Assembly (NCBI GenBank): GCA_905250125.1
Contig: CAJNOL010000101.1
Coordinates: forward strand, 62,001 to 126,000
Source of the DNA: Rotaria sordida
Lineage: Eukaryota > Rotifera > Eurotatoria > Philodinida > Philodinidae
Reading direction: 5' to 3'
Length of the DNA stretch: 64,000 nt
Position 1 is the first letter of the stretch. Each line of letters starts with the position of its first letter. The notes under the pieces were generated by a model, which saw only the letters and a program-made list of their open reading frames with translations, searched no databases and had not been told where the DNA came from. Below are positions 1 through 12,348 of the stretch, piece after piece. A program made the position numbers and the translations under genes.

Positions 1-3000
1 ATAAATTAACATTGGAACAACTGGTGAATTTTTATTGCCATAAACAATAAAACCCATATCGACTAATTTTTGTCGAAAATAACGTGTATTATCAGCAAGT
101 TGATAAATACGTTTTTTTCCTTAAAAAACAAAAAAATAAAAAGTAAATTTAATCTTTAGTAGTTTCTCGTTTTCTTCTAAGAATATGTTTTTCTTTTTCT
201 TACCTTCTGGACCCTGAAGAAGACGAAGAGAAGATATTATTTGTTGTACTACTGGTGCTGGCATACTTGAAGCATACGTATTTGCATGAGAATTCATACG
301 AATATAATCGATGAGAGACTACAAAGAAAGAAAATATAATAATATATATGTTTGAAATATGTGTAGACATAGTTCATAGGATTTTATGCATGAATCGCTT
401 TGAAAAAAATAAACCGAGGCTTTAATTTTTTTTCATGCACGATTGAATTTTTTCTTTCAAAAAAAATCAAGTTAATAATTTTTGAAATTTATGCTTTAAT
501 GCATAAAATGACTTATTAATTATACTAAGTTTATGTAGGATGAATAAAGAATTAATGAATTTTACTGTTTTACGTTAAACACTATAATCTAACTACTAAA
601 GGCTCTTTTTTTTACCTTTTTTCCTGCAATATAACCACCAGCTGAAGCAAAACTTTTTGTAAATGTTCCCATTAAAATATCTACATCATTTGTATCAGCA
701 CCAAAATAATCTACAATTCCACGACCATGTTTACCCATTGCACCGATTGAATGTGCTTCATCCATATATAAATAAGCTTTATATTTCTTTTTTAATTCAA
801 TTAATTCCGGTAAACGACATATTGAACCTTCCATACTAGAAATAAAATAATAAATAGTTGTATTTTACATGCAAAAAAAAACAAAATAAGAGAACTATTT
901 GTTTGATAGATTAAAAAAAAATACGAATTGTTTATATTTTACAGGTTATGTCATAAAAAAAAGAAGCTTTAAAGTTTTATTTATTATTATATTTTATTCA
1001 AAGAAGTAACGCATGCAAAAGCGCACCTACCAAAATGACTATCAACTTCTTTTTTCCACTCACTATAAGAGGTCTTTCATTATTAATAATTTAGATAAAA
1101 ACTTATGATTCACTAACCTATAAATTCCTTCAACAACAATAATTATTTTTTTCCATGGACGGTTTGTACGCGGATGACCGTGAACGATAGCTGCTCGTAA
1201 TTTTTTCTCCAAATCTTTCATATCTATTACAATAAAAAAAAACAACACATAATAAATAATTATTAATTATAATCAATAATTCACCATTATGTGCAAATGT
1301 TTGATAACTAGCACCTGATAAACGAATACCTAAGATCAATGAAACATGATTCATTTCATCACTTAAAATTAAATCTCCCTAAAAAATACAATACAATAAG
1401 ATTTTTAAAAATATATTCAATTTTTCTTTGTATACTTTAGATGCTAAAACTGGAAGATTAAGTGAATTTGTTGCAAAGCCCTAAATAAATTAAAAGAGAA
1501 AAAAAATTTTTACTATTAAATTTCGTTGGTTCTATGTGAAAGAAACAAACCATGCCAAATGCAATTGAACTTTCAACATGAAGAAAATCAGCAAGAAGTT
1601 GTTCGAGTTCAACATGATATCTCTGTGTACCTTGAAGAAAAAAAAACTATTCAACATTTATTCATATACATTCGACAAAACAAAACTACATAACATATAT
1701 AAAATTGTGTTAACATTGAATCACTGGGATATTTTTGGTCGCAAAGGTCATTAACACTATCGAATATACTATCAAATGTCTTTATTATCTCTTTTTTTTA
1801 CAACGAAAAAGGCCAAATTATTTTTTCTTTTTTTTTTGTAAAAATCAATATCGTTGATGTATTTTTCATTTTTATTATCATACTTTATTTAGTATTGATT
1901 TTAAATGTTAATAAAAAATCGAACTATTATTAAATTTTAAAGAACTGGATGACATCAACACTATTTACCTTTATAAATCAACAAACATAAAAAAAAATGA
2001 TTAATTATACTAACGAAAACGATAAAGAGTCCACTTTAAAATGCATCGTCATTAAGAAGAATAGAACAAAAATGAAAGTTGATGCATTAGCTATTATGAA
2101 TCAATCTATTTCTTTTTTTTTTTTTTTTGGTGGGTGTGCGTGGCACTAAATATTTTCACAAAGTAAATATACTACGCTTCATACCTATTTCAGTTCTTGT
2201 ATTACAGTTTGCAACACCAAATGTTTTAATTGAATTGATAGCATTTGTAGCACATGGACCTGTTTTTTCAGCAAAGCCTAAATAATTATATGAACCTAAA
2301 TTGATTGCGCTTATTGTTTTTCCAGTATATCTTTTATAAAAAAAATACAAAAAAATTAATTAAAAAAAAAATTAAAGAATTATATTTTTTTAAAATTACC
2401 TATATGTCCAATTGTAATCATCTGAAACCCGTTCAGTTAATTCAAATTGTGCACCGGGCACACTTGCAATTGGTCGATTAAAAATATCCCGAACACGTGT
2501 ATACATATTTCGTGTATAAAAAGATTCATAACTTTGATATAGTGGTACAAAAGCCTAATCGAAAAATAAAATAGAATAATTAATGAATTTAAAATTAAAA
2601 ATAAACACAAAAACTAAACATACCAATGAAGCATTTGGATCAACAGCACCACGTTTCGTTTCAATATGTGATTGGCGAAGAAAATCTCTTAACCAACCAA
2701 ATAGACAAAGTATAGCATAACTTAAATAGGTTAAAATGGCAGCATATAATGGTGTTTCTTCAAATTCTTCATGTTGTAAATTTTCATCGTCATTATTATT
2801 TTCAATTCCAATTTTATAATTTTTTTTTTTTAAATTTTCGTCAATCTAGACAAATAAAATTAATAATTAAAAGAATAGTTAATGAATATTAATCTATATA
2901 ATACTTACTAATGGAAAAACAGTTTGTCCCATTTCTTCGTTCGAATGAAATTTTGATGTTAAATGACGATGCTACAAAGAAAAATAATGTAAAGATAATG

Positions 3001-3293
3001 AAATGTCGACAAGAATATATATATATATATGTATAATGATGGATCAATATCATCTTTTTATGTATGCATATGTCAATGATCAATATTTAGTCTACAGACA
3101 AAAGTAACAACAAAGAAAGCGATAGAAATGCAGATAGCAAATGAAGACTAGGACGGTAAAAAGAAAGATGTTTTTGCATTTGAAAAAAAAAGAGACGGTG
3201 CACAAAAATTGTTAACAGACGACGGTGATGATAATATATTTGATAACTTACAACAGTTGTAACATGGCCGGCCTGTAATGACGAAGCCACCAT
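1..3293 (-). CDS. SPTLC2: Serine palmitoyltransferase subunit 2 (partial, 3' end off window)
   Basis: Catalytic, PLP-binding subunit of serine palmitoyltransferase, which condenses serine with palmitoyl-CoA in the first step of sphingolipid synthesis at the ER membrane. Twelve coding exons on the minus strand: 3252-3293, 2909-2971, 2624-2845, 2400-2554, 2185-2330, 1551-1630, 1436-1480, 1285-1378, 1118-1223, 616-835, 204-318 and <1-119. All have GT-AG boundaries and consistent phases (about 469 codons; the animal protein is about 560 aa, so roughly the last 90 residues lie outside). Visible features are a hydrophobic N-terminal segment in exon 3 ([19 protein letters not shown]), the alpha-oxoamine-synthase fold motif LGSYNYLGF, the DEAHSIG motif, and [16 protein letters not shown], whose Lys is the PLP Schiff-base residue in this family. 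The start ATG at 3293 is four bases after a splice acceptor (exon edge 3297), so a 5' UTR intron lies upstream. Recognition is by family motifs and is very secure. Confidence 0.95.
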
Positions 3294-3297
3294 CGTT

Positions 3298-3466
3298 CTG
3301 AAATAAACAAAAAAAAACATTGTGATGATTCATATATAATAGCGAGATGTATCCATCCAAAAATCGGACCATATATATATAAATATAACATTTGTCACTG
3401 CTCCCTGTTTTCTCTATAAAATCTCTATAATATAGTGACGAAAGAAAACGAGCCTTATAGAAAGAA

Positions 3467-3497
<31 letters not shown>

Positions 3498-3786
3498 GTC
3501 CTGTTCTTTTCTATTGCTTTATTATCAAGAGTTATTTTATTTCTCTCTGTATTACTCTTCAAAAAGAAAAACACATATAGGAATGATAATCGCAACATGA
3601 TTCACTTAGAAAAAAAAAGGAAGACACTATCTGTATGCTCTTTTCAATAGAGGTCGTACATACGCATAAATTAAAATATCTTTTTGATTAGTCTATATGT
3701 CGATCCATTTAAAATGAAAGAACAACTTTTTTTTCCTTTTCTAACTCATTCTCTTGATCGGTCATTCAGTAAACTATCTATCGGTC
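3298..3786. promoter_or_regulatory. Divergent intergenic region between SPTLC2 and the TTF gene
   Basis: About 490 bp separates the divergently transcribed SPTLC2 (minus) and TTF zinc-finger gene (plus), so it should hold both promoters and the SPTLC2 5' UTR exon. Visible are a (TA)n run near 3372-3380 and a poly(A) run of about 24 at 3471-3495. No clear TATA box or other element could be assigned. The promoter role is inferred from position only. Confidence 0.4.
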
Positions 3787-5936
3787 ATGCTTTGGGGTAA
3801 ATATTTAGAAAAAAATAAAGAAATTTCTCGTTTTATAATTCAATTTAAATTTATTCTTTAATTAGATTCAACAATTATTAAAGAAGAATCATCAATGGTT
3901 CTTGATAATATGAATAATAATGAACAATTTCAATCAGCAACAACAGATAAATCATTTATTGATCAATATCAAGCTGATTTACAATCAATGGTAGATTCAT
4001 TTGTTACATCTGTTGATGGCTTATCAACAATACGACCATCATCTATTAAACCACGACGTATTATATCACCATTAAAATATCAACGTTCTATAACATCAAC
4101 TTCATCATTAGTTACATTTGATCGTGATCCAGCAGCAACTGAAACAACTGAACATTTAACAAATGAACTTCGTTGGTTATTAATACAATATGGACCACAT
4201 CAACCACGTGATGATGAAGATCATTTTTTAGCAAGTGCAAAATCAACAAATAATGGTAAAGGATGTATGCGTTTTCGTTCAAAATGGTTTGATGATCCAC
4301 GATTTTCTGATTGGCTTGAATATTCATTATCAACGGGTCGTGCTTATTGCTTTTATTGCCGTTTGTTTGCTGAATCAAATCGAAATCGTGCTTTTTCACG
4401 TGATGGTATAGATTTATAATATTTAAAAGAACTTTTTTTTTTGTTTTATCTCGATGTTATCTTTTTAATTTAGGTATAAAAAATTGGCGTAAATGTTTAG
4501 GATCACGTGGTCAAAAGAAAAGACGTTCAACAGGAACATCAATGAAATCTGATGAAGATATAATTATATGTCAAAGACGTGGCTTATTAGAATCACATGC
4601 TATGTCTGAAGCTCATAAACAAGCTTATAATAAATATCTTGCATTTGTTGATCGTATGCATTTCAATTCAGAACCAATTGAAAATAACAATGAAAGCAAG
4701 CAATCTGGTAAATATTGATTTTGAAGAAAATATATATATATATATATATATATATACTTCTATATTGATATTAAATTTCTTTAAAGAAAAAACTACGTCA
4801 GCAAATATGTAACATATTGAAATCGAATGTAAATAGTTCGGTCTAGATTAAAAAAAAAAGAAATATATGTTGGAGAAATTTTTATTTTATAATTTTTAGT
4901 TTACGAGAAACATAATTCCAGTTCACAATGTTCTCATATTGTTAAGTAACATTACATGTTTATCTTACTATTCATTTAGTAGTAAGATAAAGAAAAAGAT
5001 GATCGTTTTTTTCCTTCTATCTGTTAATATATTATATAAATTCTGATCTAAAATAATACTAAGATGTCAAGATGTTTTTTGTTTTTTGACTCATTGAAAA
5101 TTTAGAAAACAGAAAGATGATTATTTTTGTGATATAGCAAATAATTTACGGGTTCAAACAACATCAGATTAGGCATTAGAGCCAATCGAGTTCGAGAATT
5201 TCAGGCCCGACGTGTTTTACTACGGATACACCCAAGCGTAATAATAGAGTCATTGATTGTGAATTATATAAATTAGCTGTTGCGCCACAAATATAGAAGA
5301 ATGTTTGCTTTTGACAAGTAAACGAAGAATGAGCTAATGAACTGTTTGACCTAATAAGAGATTGAAAGGAATCTGAAAAATAACCTAAGTTCATTGAATT
5401 TGAGTTTTTCCATTGACTTCAACACGTAATTTAACAACGTTGCTGAAATATCTCTTTTAACATTTTCTAGTATCATTCCTCCAACTTCAATATTTTCTAC
5501 CGACGGAAAAAAATATTTTGTCATGTAATTCAGTACATAAAGGAGTTTTCCTTCATTCAGGTCAAAACGATCTAAATCGTTTAGGTACATGTCTATATAT
5601 GATATTACATGATATTTTTTGTTTGTTCGTTAACATATTTCTCGTTAGTTCGATTTTTAATGACTTTCTACTAATGAAGTTCTCTCAATGGAATATCAGA
5701 GTAAATTTATTCTTTCGTTAAATCTTCATATGTATGAGATTGATGATAGAAATTCAATATCCTCAAATCATCATGATTTTCCAAAGGGTTTTATAAAGAG
5801 AGATAAAAATACGAAAATAAAAACCGTTTTTCAATTCTGTAATTATTGATTAATTTACTTTACTATCAAATATTTATTTATTTATTTTTTAGGTGATTCT
5901 ATTTCTGAAAGTAATCTTTCACACAAAACTAAATAA
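3787..5936 (+). CDS. TTF-type zinc-finger protein, hAT-transposase-derived
   Basis: Four exons, 3787-3796, 3866-4405, 4474-4707 and 5893-5936, join in phase to a 275-aa protein starting MLWDSTIIKEESSM. The first 110 residues are Ser/Thr-rich and unstructured. The C-terminal half has the TTF-type zinc finger found in ZMYM-like proteins and at the N-terminus of many hAT transposases: the WFDDPRFSDWLEYS segment, the CFYCRLF cysteine pair, a GIKNWRKC stretch, then HAMSEAHKQA as the His pair. No transposase catalytic core follows; the protein ends 44 bases into exon 4. It is therefore a stand-alone finger, either a domesticated hAT fragment or a truncated host gene. The 10-bp first exon is inferred from a phase-matching GT/AG pair; an alternative start is the Met at 3895. 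A DNA-binding role is inferred from the family. Confidence 0.7.
4708..5892. other. Long third intron of the TTF gene
   Basis: At 1.19 kb this is long for the window. It contains a (TA)n microsatellite at 4730-4756, a 12-bp-arm hairpin around 4959-4991, and minus-strand open frames at 5176-5394 and 5351-5590. Those frames lack the codon habits of neighbouring genes and carry no recognisable motif. They could be remnants of an older inserted coding sequence, but this is unproven. Confidence 0.45.
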
Positions 5937-6307
5937 GAGATTGATATGTATTTTGTAGTGTAAAAATGCTTTTTTGTTTTGTAGATTCGTAGGTTTGTTA
6001 GAATTGATTGTGTAAATTGATTTTCAATGTTTTGTTTGTGTTTTTGTTTCTTTGTTTTATGTCAAATCAATATGATAAAAGAAACAAACAATGAAATCAT
6101 AGTTCGTTAATATTGTTTGTGCACTATGTCAGATATGCGGTTTTTTGTTATTATTGTTGTTTTTTTTTTGTTGTTATTAACGAATATTATTATAAAAAAA
6201 TAAATTAATAAGCGCGTGATGTATCGTTGCTTTTATCTATTTGAATGTATATTCAAAAATTAGTTTCCTGTTTGTCGTTATCTAATATAATAATAAAACG
6301 AAAATTA

Positions 6308-6634
6308 ATGACAAAACAGGAAAGATTAATAAGTGAAATAATTGCTGTACATGATCAGAATCTTGAATCGATTATAAATAAATCTGATTATGCAAAAAAT
6401 TTATTATTACAATCATTATTTGATCGACAAATTCAAGAATATATTCATTTAAATTATAACATACCAATTGAAATCTATGATAAATATATGTATCGATTAA
6501 ATTCATTGATTATTCATAATCCAAATGATTTTGATAAATATAAAAATTTGTTAGATAAAAATCGTTTTATATCTGAAATAGAGTATAATCAATTTTTATT
6601 ATTTTTTTTCTCAAATTTTTTATATTTAAAATGA
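6308..6634 (+). CDS. Hypothetical small ORF
   Basis: An uninterrupted reading frame from the Met at 6308 (MTKQERLISEIIAVHDQNLE) encodes about 108 residues, and an in-frame Met upstream at 6245 would add 21. The sequence is mostly helical-looking and polar, then ends in a Phe/Leu-rich tail read from T-rich DNA, which suggests the real exon may end earlier. Codon use resembles the genuine genes (many GAA, AAT, TTA). No family recognised. It may be a short gene, an exon of a larger gene or a decayed fragment. Confidence 0.3.
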   Translation: MTKQERLISEIIAVHDQNLESIINKSDYAKNLLLQSLFDRQIQEYIHLNYNIPIEIYDKYMYRLNSLIIHNPNDFDKYKNLLDKNRFISEIEYNQFLLFFFSNFLYLK

Positions 6635-6735
6635 AATAATATTGATCAAGGGTTTTTAAATGCAAAGAAAAAAAAAGCATTGCTTTCTATGTTTGATAAT
6701 ATGAACTCGAAGAAATGCATTAAATTATCCATTAT

Positions 6736-6929
6736 GTATTTACCAGCGGCGGATCTAGAAATTTTTCAATATGAAGCGATTATTCGCATAAAATGTATTT
6801 TGAAGCTCTATAAAGGTAGTTTCAGCTCCATTTTAAGCGTTTTCTTCTAGAAAAAACCAGTTTTTTGTTCTGTCGATATGGAGCGATCGCCCCAAACGCC
6901 CTCCCCCTAAATCCCCCACTGGTATTTAC
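6736..6929. mobile_element. hAT-type MITE with perfect 8-bp target duplication
   Basis: A 178-bp element at 6744-6921 begins CAGCGGCGGATCTAG and ends with the inverted counterpart of CAGTGGGGGATTTAG (12 of 15 positions match). It is flanked on both sides by the identical octamer GTATTTAC (6736-6743 and 6922-6929). An 8-bp target duplication with CAG-type terminal repeats is the signature of hAT elements. It is too short to encode a transposase, so it is non-autonomous. The G/C-rich ends stand out from the AT-rich surroundings. Confidence 0.85.
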
Positions 6930-7955
6930 AAATTCGTTGCTAGATGTTTTTGAAAAAAAAGAAAGAATGATGATTATGTTTTATTGAAAAATTGTTCATA
7001 ATGATCAGATTTTATGCAAAAATGATTCTCAACTTGGAGACAAAAATATTGTATGAATAAATCTAGATTAAGAATAAAAATAAATATTCTATATTATATA
7101 AAATCAATTAGTTGATCTATAAATAAACAAAGAGTATACTGCAATGTTTTTTATATCGGCAAAAATGGAACGTGACCATCTTTGATTTGACTTTAATTTT
7201 TATAAAGATTATTTTTTTGAACAAGTTCCTTTTCTACGAATATGTGTAATAATATTGGCTCTTTCAACTGGTACTTAATTAAGCTTAATTAGCTAATGAG
7301 TTAAAATGTAATTAACACATAACTCTCAAATCTCATGCCAGATAGATCAAAGAAATTTAGAATAGGCTTCACACCATAAACTATATTCATAGTGAAGTTT
7401 TTGAATAAGACTCAGTTTTTTTGAAAAATCGGCTTTTCAGAGATCTGCTCATGTTACAAATCGAGACTTTTTGTTTTACTATCATCTCGAGGTCCACAAT
7501 AAGTATCTGTATTATTTACAATTGGTTTTGAAAATTTCCATTCAGTTATAAGAGAATTTTTCGTTTCTATATTCGTACTCGCTCACATCGCTAACCACAA
7601 AGAAACTCTACTTGTCAAGAAACTTAAGCATGTTCGAGAAAAATTCTGTATAGACTTTCTAGCCTGAAAAGTTCTCTACAAAGCACACTGTTTAGTTTTC
7701 GAAAATATTATTCGAGCTTGCAGTGAAAACCTTTTTCCTTATTTTTGGTGTCATGCGGTTAATGCTAGTGTTTTCAATAATAACTCAGTAAAATAAAAGT
7801 CTATAGGGCTACTGTTTTCAAAGTATCTAGAGTAATTCAATTTATATATATGATACAAAAAAAAATTTAGCTAAAAGGAGTTTCAAAGTCTCGACATATA
7901 CGTGTTTTTATTTTGCAAAATCCTGTCGCTAACGAATGATATTGCTCATAAATTA
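6930..7955. other. Intergenic, no gene seen
   Basis: About 1 kb of AT-rich sequence between the MITE and the next palindromic element. No coding frame with gene-like codon use, RNA gene or clear repeat was recognised. Confidence 0.5.
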
Positions 7956-8651
7956 TTGTCGGCGTCACACTTAAATGGACTCCACCGTTTTTTGAATATC
8001 TCGACACTAGTTTGAGCTACTGATCTGCGATTTTTGTCAATTGAAAGAGAAGAAGTCGGGATATCTTTTCCTCCGATAGTGTATTATACGAAATCCTTTT
8101 AAAATTAATCATCTTCGTAAAACATGCAAAAGAATGCATAAAAATGACCTGTCATCTAGATAAAATTTTGACTTCGACCTATGATTTAGATAGAGAGACT
8201 TTACATCTATAGTTCAAGATAGAATACAAATGGTTCTCTTATTACATTCTAACGTTGAGCAAATGGAATCATGTATTTACGTGTACAAATAATAGAGAAT
8301 TTTACTGATTTTTTTTTACTAAGTTTTCACGCTTTTTAATATAATAGCTTGACATTTCGATGATAATGTAATGAAAAGTAAGAAAGTGCATTGTATCTAG
8401 AACTATAGATCTGAAATTTCTCTATCTAAATCAAAGACAAAAATCAAAATTTCATCTAGATAGCAGGCCATTTTCATGCATTATCTTCGAAGATGATTAG
8501 TTTTTAAAAAACTTCGTCTTATACATCATCGGAGAAAAAGATATCTAGACTTCTTCTCTTTCAATTGATGAAAATTACAGATCGATAGCTCAAACTAGTG
8601 TTGAGATATTCAAAAAACAATGGAGTCCATTTAAGTCTGGCACCGATAATA
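7954..8651. mobile_element. Palindromic long-TIR element with TA duplication
   Basis: Two inverted arms of about 275 bp meet around 8235-8385. The outer ends are TTGTCGGCGTCACACTTAAA on the left (from 7956) and, read on the other strand, TTATCGGTGCCAGACTTAAA on the right (to 8649), both followed by TGGACTCCA. The element is flanked by TA on each side (7954-7955 and 8650-8651), which fits Tc1/mariner-type insertion. The arms stay alignable with scattered substitutions over their whole length, so the insertion is not recent. No transposase frame is present. The family name is an inference. Confidence 0.75.
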
Positions 8652-10308
8652 CTAAAGCATTTCAGAACAATCCATTGATCCCTTTAGTTTTTATTGACAA
8701 TACAATCACAACATGCTGTTACTCATTCTTCCAAACATATCCAATCACTCATTATTGCAGATTGTTGCACGCCTGTTCTTAGTTGAAATATTCGTTATAA
8801 TCATGATTCAATTAAATAACTGGCGCTCTACGAAATTCCTATAATGTTTAGATAATTTTATTGTTCAATATACCATTAGTAAGAGCAGCACAAATTGTAT
8901 TAAATATTCTATTTGAATAGATATTTCATGTTAGAAAATTGTTTTCCTCGTCTCCTATGTGTACCGTGATCGCAGATAGACTTTATTATACTGTTTTGTT
9001 GATACATCGAAGAAAGTAGAAGTTGCTTTAACAGCGTCAATTTGTATGGAATCTTTTTTCTGTAGAAAATTCTTACAGTTGAAATCATATCACTTAAGTT
9101 ATATACCTTTATTATGCTATGAATAGCAGGAATAGAAAGCTTACGTGAGTCTTAGCAATACACTAAGTGTTAATCTCACTAATCGATAGATTCTTGTTTG
9201 ATGAGATACATATTTATTCTGTTGCAGGGACTGCAATAAACTTGTTTTTCACTCCTGTTAGGTATAGTGTAACAAAGTTAAAGAGCTTAAGAACTATAAT
9301 CGGTTTCGATTTCAAATATAAGAGTTTCGTACGCAAAAAAAGATTCCCTACAAATCTACGTTGTTAACACAACTCCTACTTTTTCCAATGTGTGGATAAG
9401 ATAGTACAAGAACGTCTATCTGCGTATTTTCTGACTCTCCGTTCTCGAGCTCATCGCAACAGAAAATGATAACTTTCTATAACTATGCATAGTTAGTAAA
9501 AGCTAAAAAAAGAAAACTCGCAAATGACTACATAAATGTAGTATGTACCGATCTCAATTTTCAGCAATGCAATTTCAATTAACATAAGAATGATAAACGA
9601 TTTTATCTAGAGTTGATCCTGTCCTGTCGAAGATTTACATTATTTCTTCTGCTCACAACAGTTTACTGGAAGACTAACTTACCAAATTTTTATTATCTTT
9701 GATAAAAAAAAAATGGTGGCCAAATCATCAAAATCACTGTTTTGTGAAACTTACTGAAGATGAACGAAAACTCATATTGAAGATTCAAAAACTTTTATAT
9801 CATCTCGAGAGAAGGATCTTCCTGACATAGTTCGAATGAATTTCTAGTGACTCACCGTTCTCTAAAATATCGTGACACAAACTACAGATTTCGTTATAGC
9901 GAAAAACATGTAGAGTATGGAGGTCAAATGCATATACGACCGACTACAGAAATGCTTTGCTTTGCACTGCATTAATAAGAAGGACCATCGTTGCTTTTTT
10001 AAACGTTACTATGTTAGATTTTTTTAGAATTGATAACTTCTAGAAATCTCAAGACTAAATATTATTTATTGTGTTGATATATTATCAACTTCTGATGTCC
10101 TCCATTTTTGTAAGGCCGAATATACACAATAATAAAAACATATCATTTTTCTTATCTTTAGTCTATCCTATAAAGAATCTCTTCATATATCTCAAAATGT
10201 ATGTGGTAAGATCTTATACATAGTTTTCATTCTTTTACTTGGCTCGGTGTAGTTACTTATTATCAATTATTTGTAAAAAAAAGAAAAAAGAATTAAAAAA
10301 GAAAAATA
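8652..10308. other. Intergenic, no gene seen
   Basis: About 1.65 kb upstream of the intronless gene. A 66-codon frame at 9167-9367 has no gene-like codon bias or motif. No RNA gene or convincing repeat was recognised; the promoter of the downstream gene should lie in the right-hand end. Confidence 0.45.
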
Positions 10309-12348
10309 ATGGATGATGATATTTTAGAGAAATTTGATCAAGTAACTAAGATTTTTGAAGAAAAATTTCAATCAACAGCAATACAACAACAAAATCAAAC
10401 GTATATTGAACATCTTTATGAACAATTAAATAAATTGAAATTAAATATGGATGAACAAATAAGACAAATTATTAAAGAAAAAACAAATGAAATAACACAA
10501 TATTATGATCAATATTGTCAAGAAATTAATAAAAAATATGAAAGTATAAAAGAACAAATAGAAAATCCAAATTTATCATCTGATATATATGATCAAATTG
10601 AAAATCTTAATATTTATTGTCAATCAAATATAATTGAAAAACGTATATATTTAAATACAATACAATTTACAAAAAATGAATTAGATAAAAAAATTCAATT
10701 AGAATATAAGTTCTATCATGATATACCACAAGAAACAACAATTATACCATTAAAAACAACCATTAAAGGACGAAATGAATCAATTTCTAGTATTCGTTCA
10801 TCGTCAAGGTCATCATCTATTTCACAACGAATAAAAAGAACATCTTCAGAAAATAATTCAAACGTATTTGATCACGAAGACGATATTAATACTTCAAATA
10901 AACCTACAAAAAGAGCAAATGACTTAAAACCAATCGTTAAAGAACGAAGTGAATCAATTTCTAGTATTCATTCATCGTCAAGGTCATCACTTATTCCAAA
11001 ACAAATAAAAAGAAGACCTTTAAAAGATAATTCAAGCGTATCTGCTCATGAAGACAATATCGCATCGAAACCACTAACTGATCGTATAAAGAAAGAAGAT
11101 ATTAATACTTCAAATAAACCTGCAACAATAACAAATGACGTAACATCGAAACGTTCAACTAAATTATATACTGGCAAACATAATGCATTAGTTTCTATTC
11201 TTATTAATAAAAATCGTGAAATTTATAATGAAATAGAAAAAATAACTGAATATTCTATTGATTCCATTACAATACCACAAGGTGAACAACAACAAGAACT
11301 TACAAATATACACAATGATAATGATAATGATAATGATGATGATAATGATAAAACTTTAAAATTAATTCATGCTTATAAAGTTCTTGCACGAGAAAAAAAT
11401 GATTATCAACCATTATCAACATCAGATAGTGGTGACGAAGAAGAAAAAAAGTCGAGTGTTAATAGATTATTTAATTTACAACAATTTGATCAAACAAATT
11501 CCTCAACAATTATGTTTAAAAAATGTGAAACAGCATATAATTGTATGTCGAGTTCAACAAAACGAAATGAATTATTGATATATAATTCTAAATTAAAAAT
11601 TTTAATTATTTTAATATATGAAAATAATAAAAGATGTCATGATCAATTATTTGTACAATGGTCAAAAGATTTTAGTCCAAATATATCTGATATAACATAT
11701 TGTCAACATATTGATCATTTTTTAATATCAACATACGATACTTGTCATATATATTTATTTAATCGTGATTTATTATCTATATATAAGTTAGGTAAATTAT
11801 CGAATAATTTATCATTACGTCGTATTCATTGTTATCAAGAAACAGTTTATTGTATATTAGGAAATAATTATCTTTTAGAATTGCAATTAAATGATCAATA
11901 TAAAAATTTAAAATTTATGCAACAAATTAAATTATTTAATCCAATTGAACATTCACATGATGAAAAACTTTATTTATTAGATGTAACCTGTGATAATAAT
12001 TATTTAATTGTTATTTATTCAAATGAAAATGATGAAATACATTTACAAAGTATTCATCGACAAACAAAAAAATTACATTGTGATTTTATAATAGATAATA
12101 TACAACCGATTAATCAAGTTTATATAAGAATTGAATCAACAAATTATAATGGAAATTTTGTTTATCTTAATGGCAAACAACAAATTTTAAAAGCAATTAA
12201 TTTAATAGATAATGATGATGAAAAAATAGTATCAACTATACGTCAACAAAAAAAACCAACAAATATTTGTTTTTTTCGAGATGGTCGACTAGTGATTTTA
12301 CATGAATATCCACATTATTTGTCAGTACATAATTTGAATAATCATTGA
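10309..12348 (+). CDS. Intronless coiled-coil protein with beta-propeller-like C-terminus (TRIM/NHL-like)
   Basis: A single 679-aa open frame with no introns, unlike most neighbours. Residues about 1-145 are rich in Gln, Glu, Lys and Ile with heptad-like spacing, suggesting a coiled coil. Residues about 150-280 are disordered and hold two copies of a unit around ESISSI-SSSRSS-I followed by IKR and a KP-rich linker. An Asn/Asp run (NDNDNDNDDDND) is near residue 340. From about 390 to the end there are repeated beta-strand-like blocks with spaced hydrophobic and Tyr/His residues, as in NHL or WD-type propellers and the C-termini of TRIM proteins. No RING or B-box cysteines are present, so it would be a TRIM-like protein without the ligase part. 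Intronlessness could mean retroposition or transfer. Function unknown; the domain call is by pattern only. Confidence 0.6.
   Translation: MDDDILEKFDQVTKIFEEKFQSTAIQQQNQTYIEHLYEQLNKLKLNMDEQIRQIIKEKTNEITQYYDQYCQEINKKYESIKEQIENPNLSSDIYDQIENLNIYCQSNIIEKRIYLNTIQFTKNELDKKIQLEYKFYHDIPQETTIIPLKTTIKGRNESISSIRSSSRSSSISQRIKRTSSENNSNVFDHEDDINTSNKPTKRANDLKPIVKERSESISSIHSSSRSSLIPKQIKRRPLKDNSSVSAHEDNIASKPLTDRIKKEDINTSNKPATITNDVTSKRSTKLYTGKHNALVSILINKNREIYNEIEKITEYSIDSITIPQGEQQQELTNIHNDNDNDNDDDNDKTLKLIHAYKVLAREKNDYQPLSTSDSGDEEEKKSSVNRLFNLQQFDQTNSSTIMFKKCETAYNCMSSSTKRNELLIYNSKLKILIILIYENNKRCHDQLFVQWSKDFSPNISDITYCQHIDHFLISTYDTCHIYLFNRDLLSIYKLGKLSNNLSLRRIHCYQETVYCILGNNYLLELQLNDQYKNLKFMQQIKLFNPIEHSHDEKLYLLDVTCDNNYLIVIYSNENDEIHLQSIHRQTKKLHCDFIIDNIQPINQVYIRIESTNYNGNFVYLNGKQQILKAINLIDNDDEKIVSTIRQQKKPTNICFFRDGRLVILHEYPHYLSVHNLNNH

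Noticed and set aside
5176..5590. Minus-strand open frames inside TTF intron 3 that look partly protein-like
   Set aside because: They need a frameshift to join, lack the codon bias of nearby genes and show no motif.
10999..11578. Additional frames overlapping the 10309-12348 gene (for example 11369-11578)
   Set aside because: Shadow frames of the real coding sequence.
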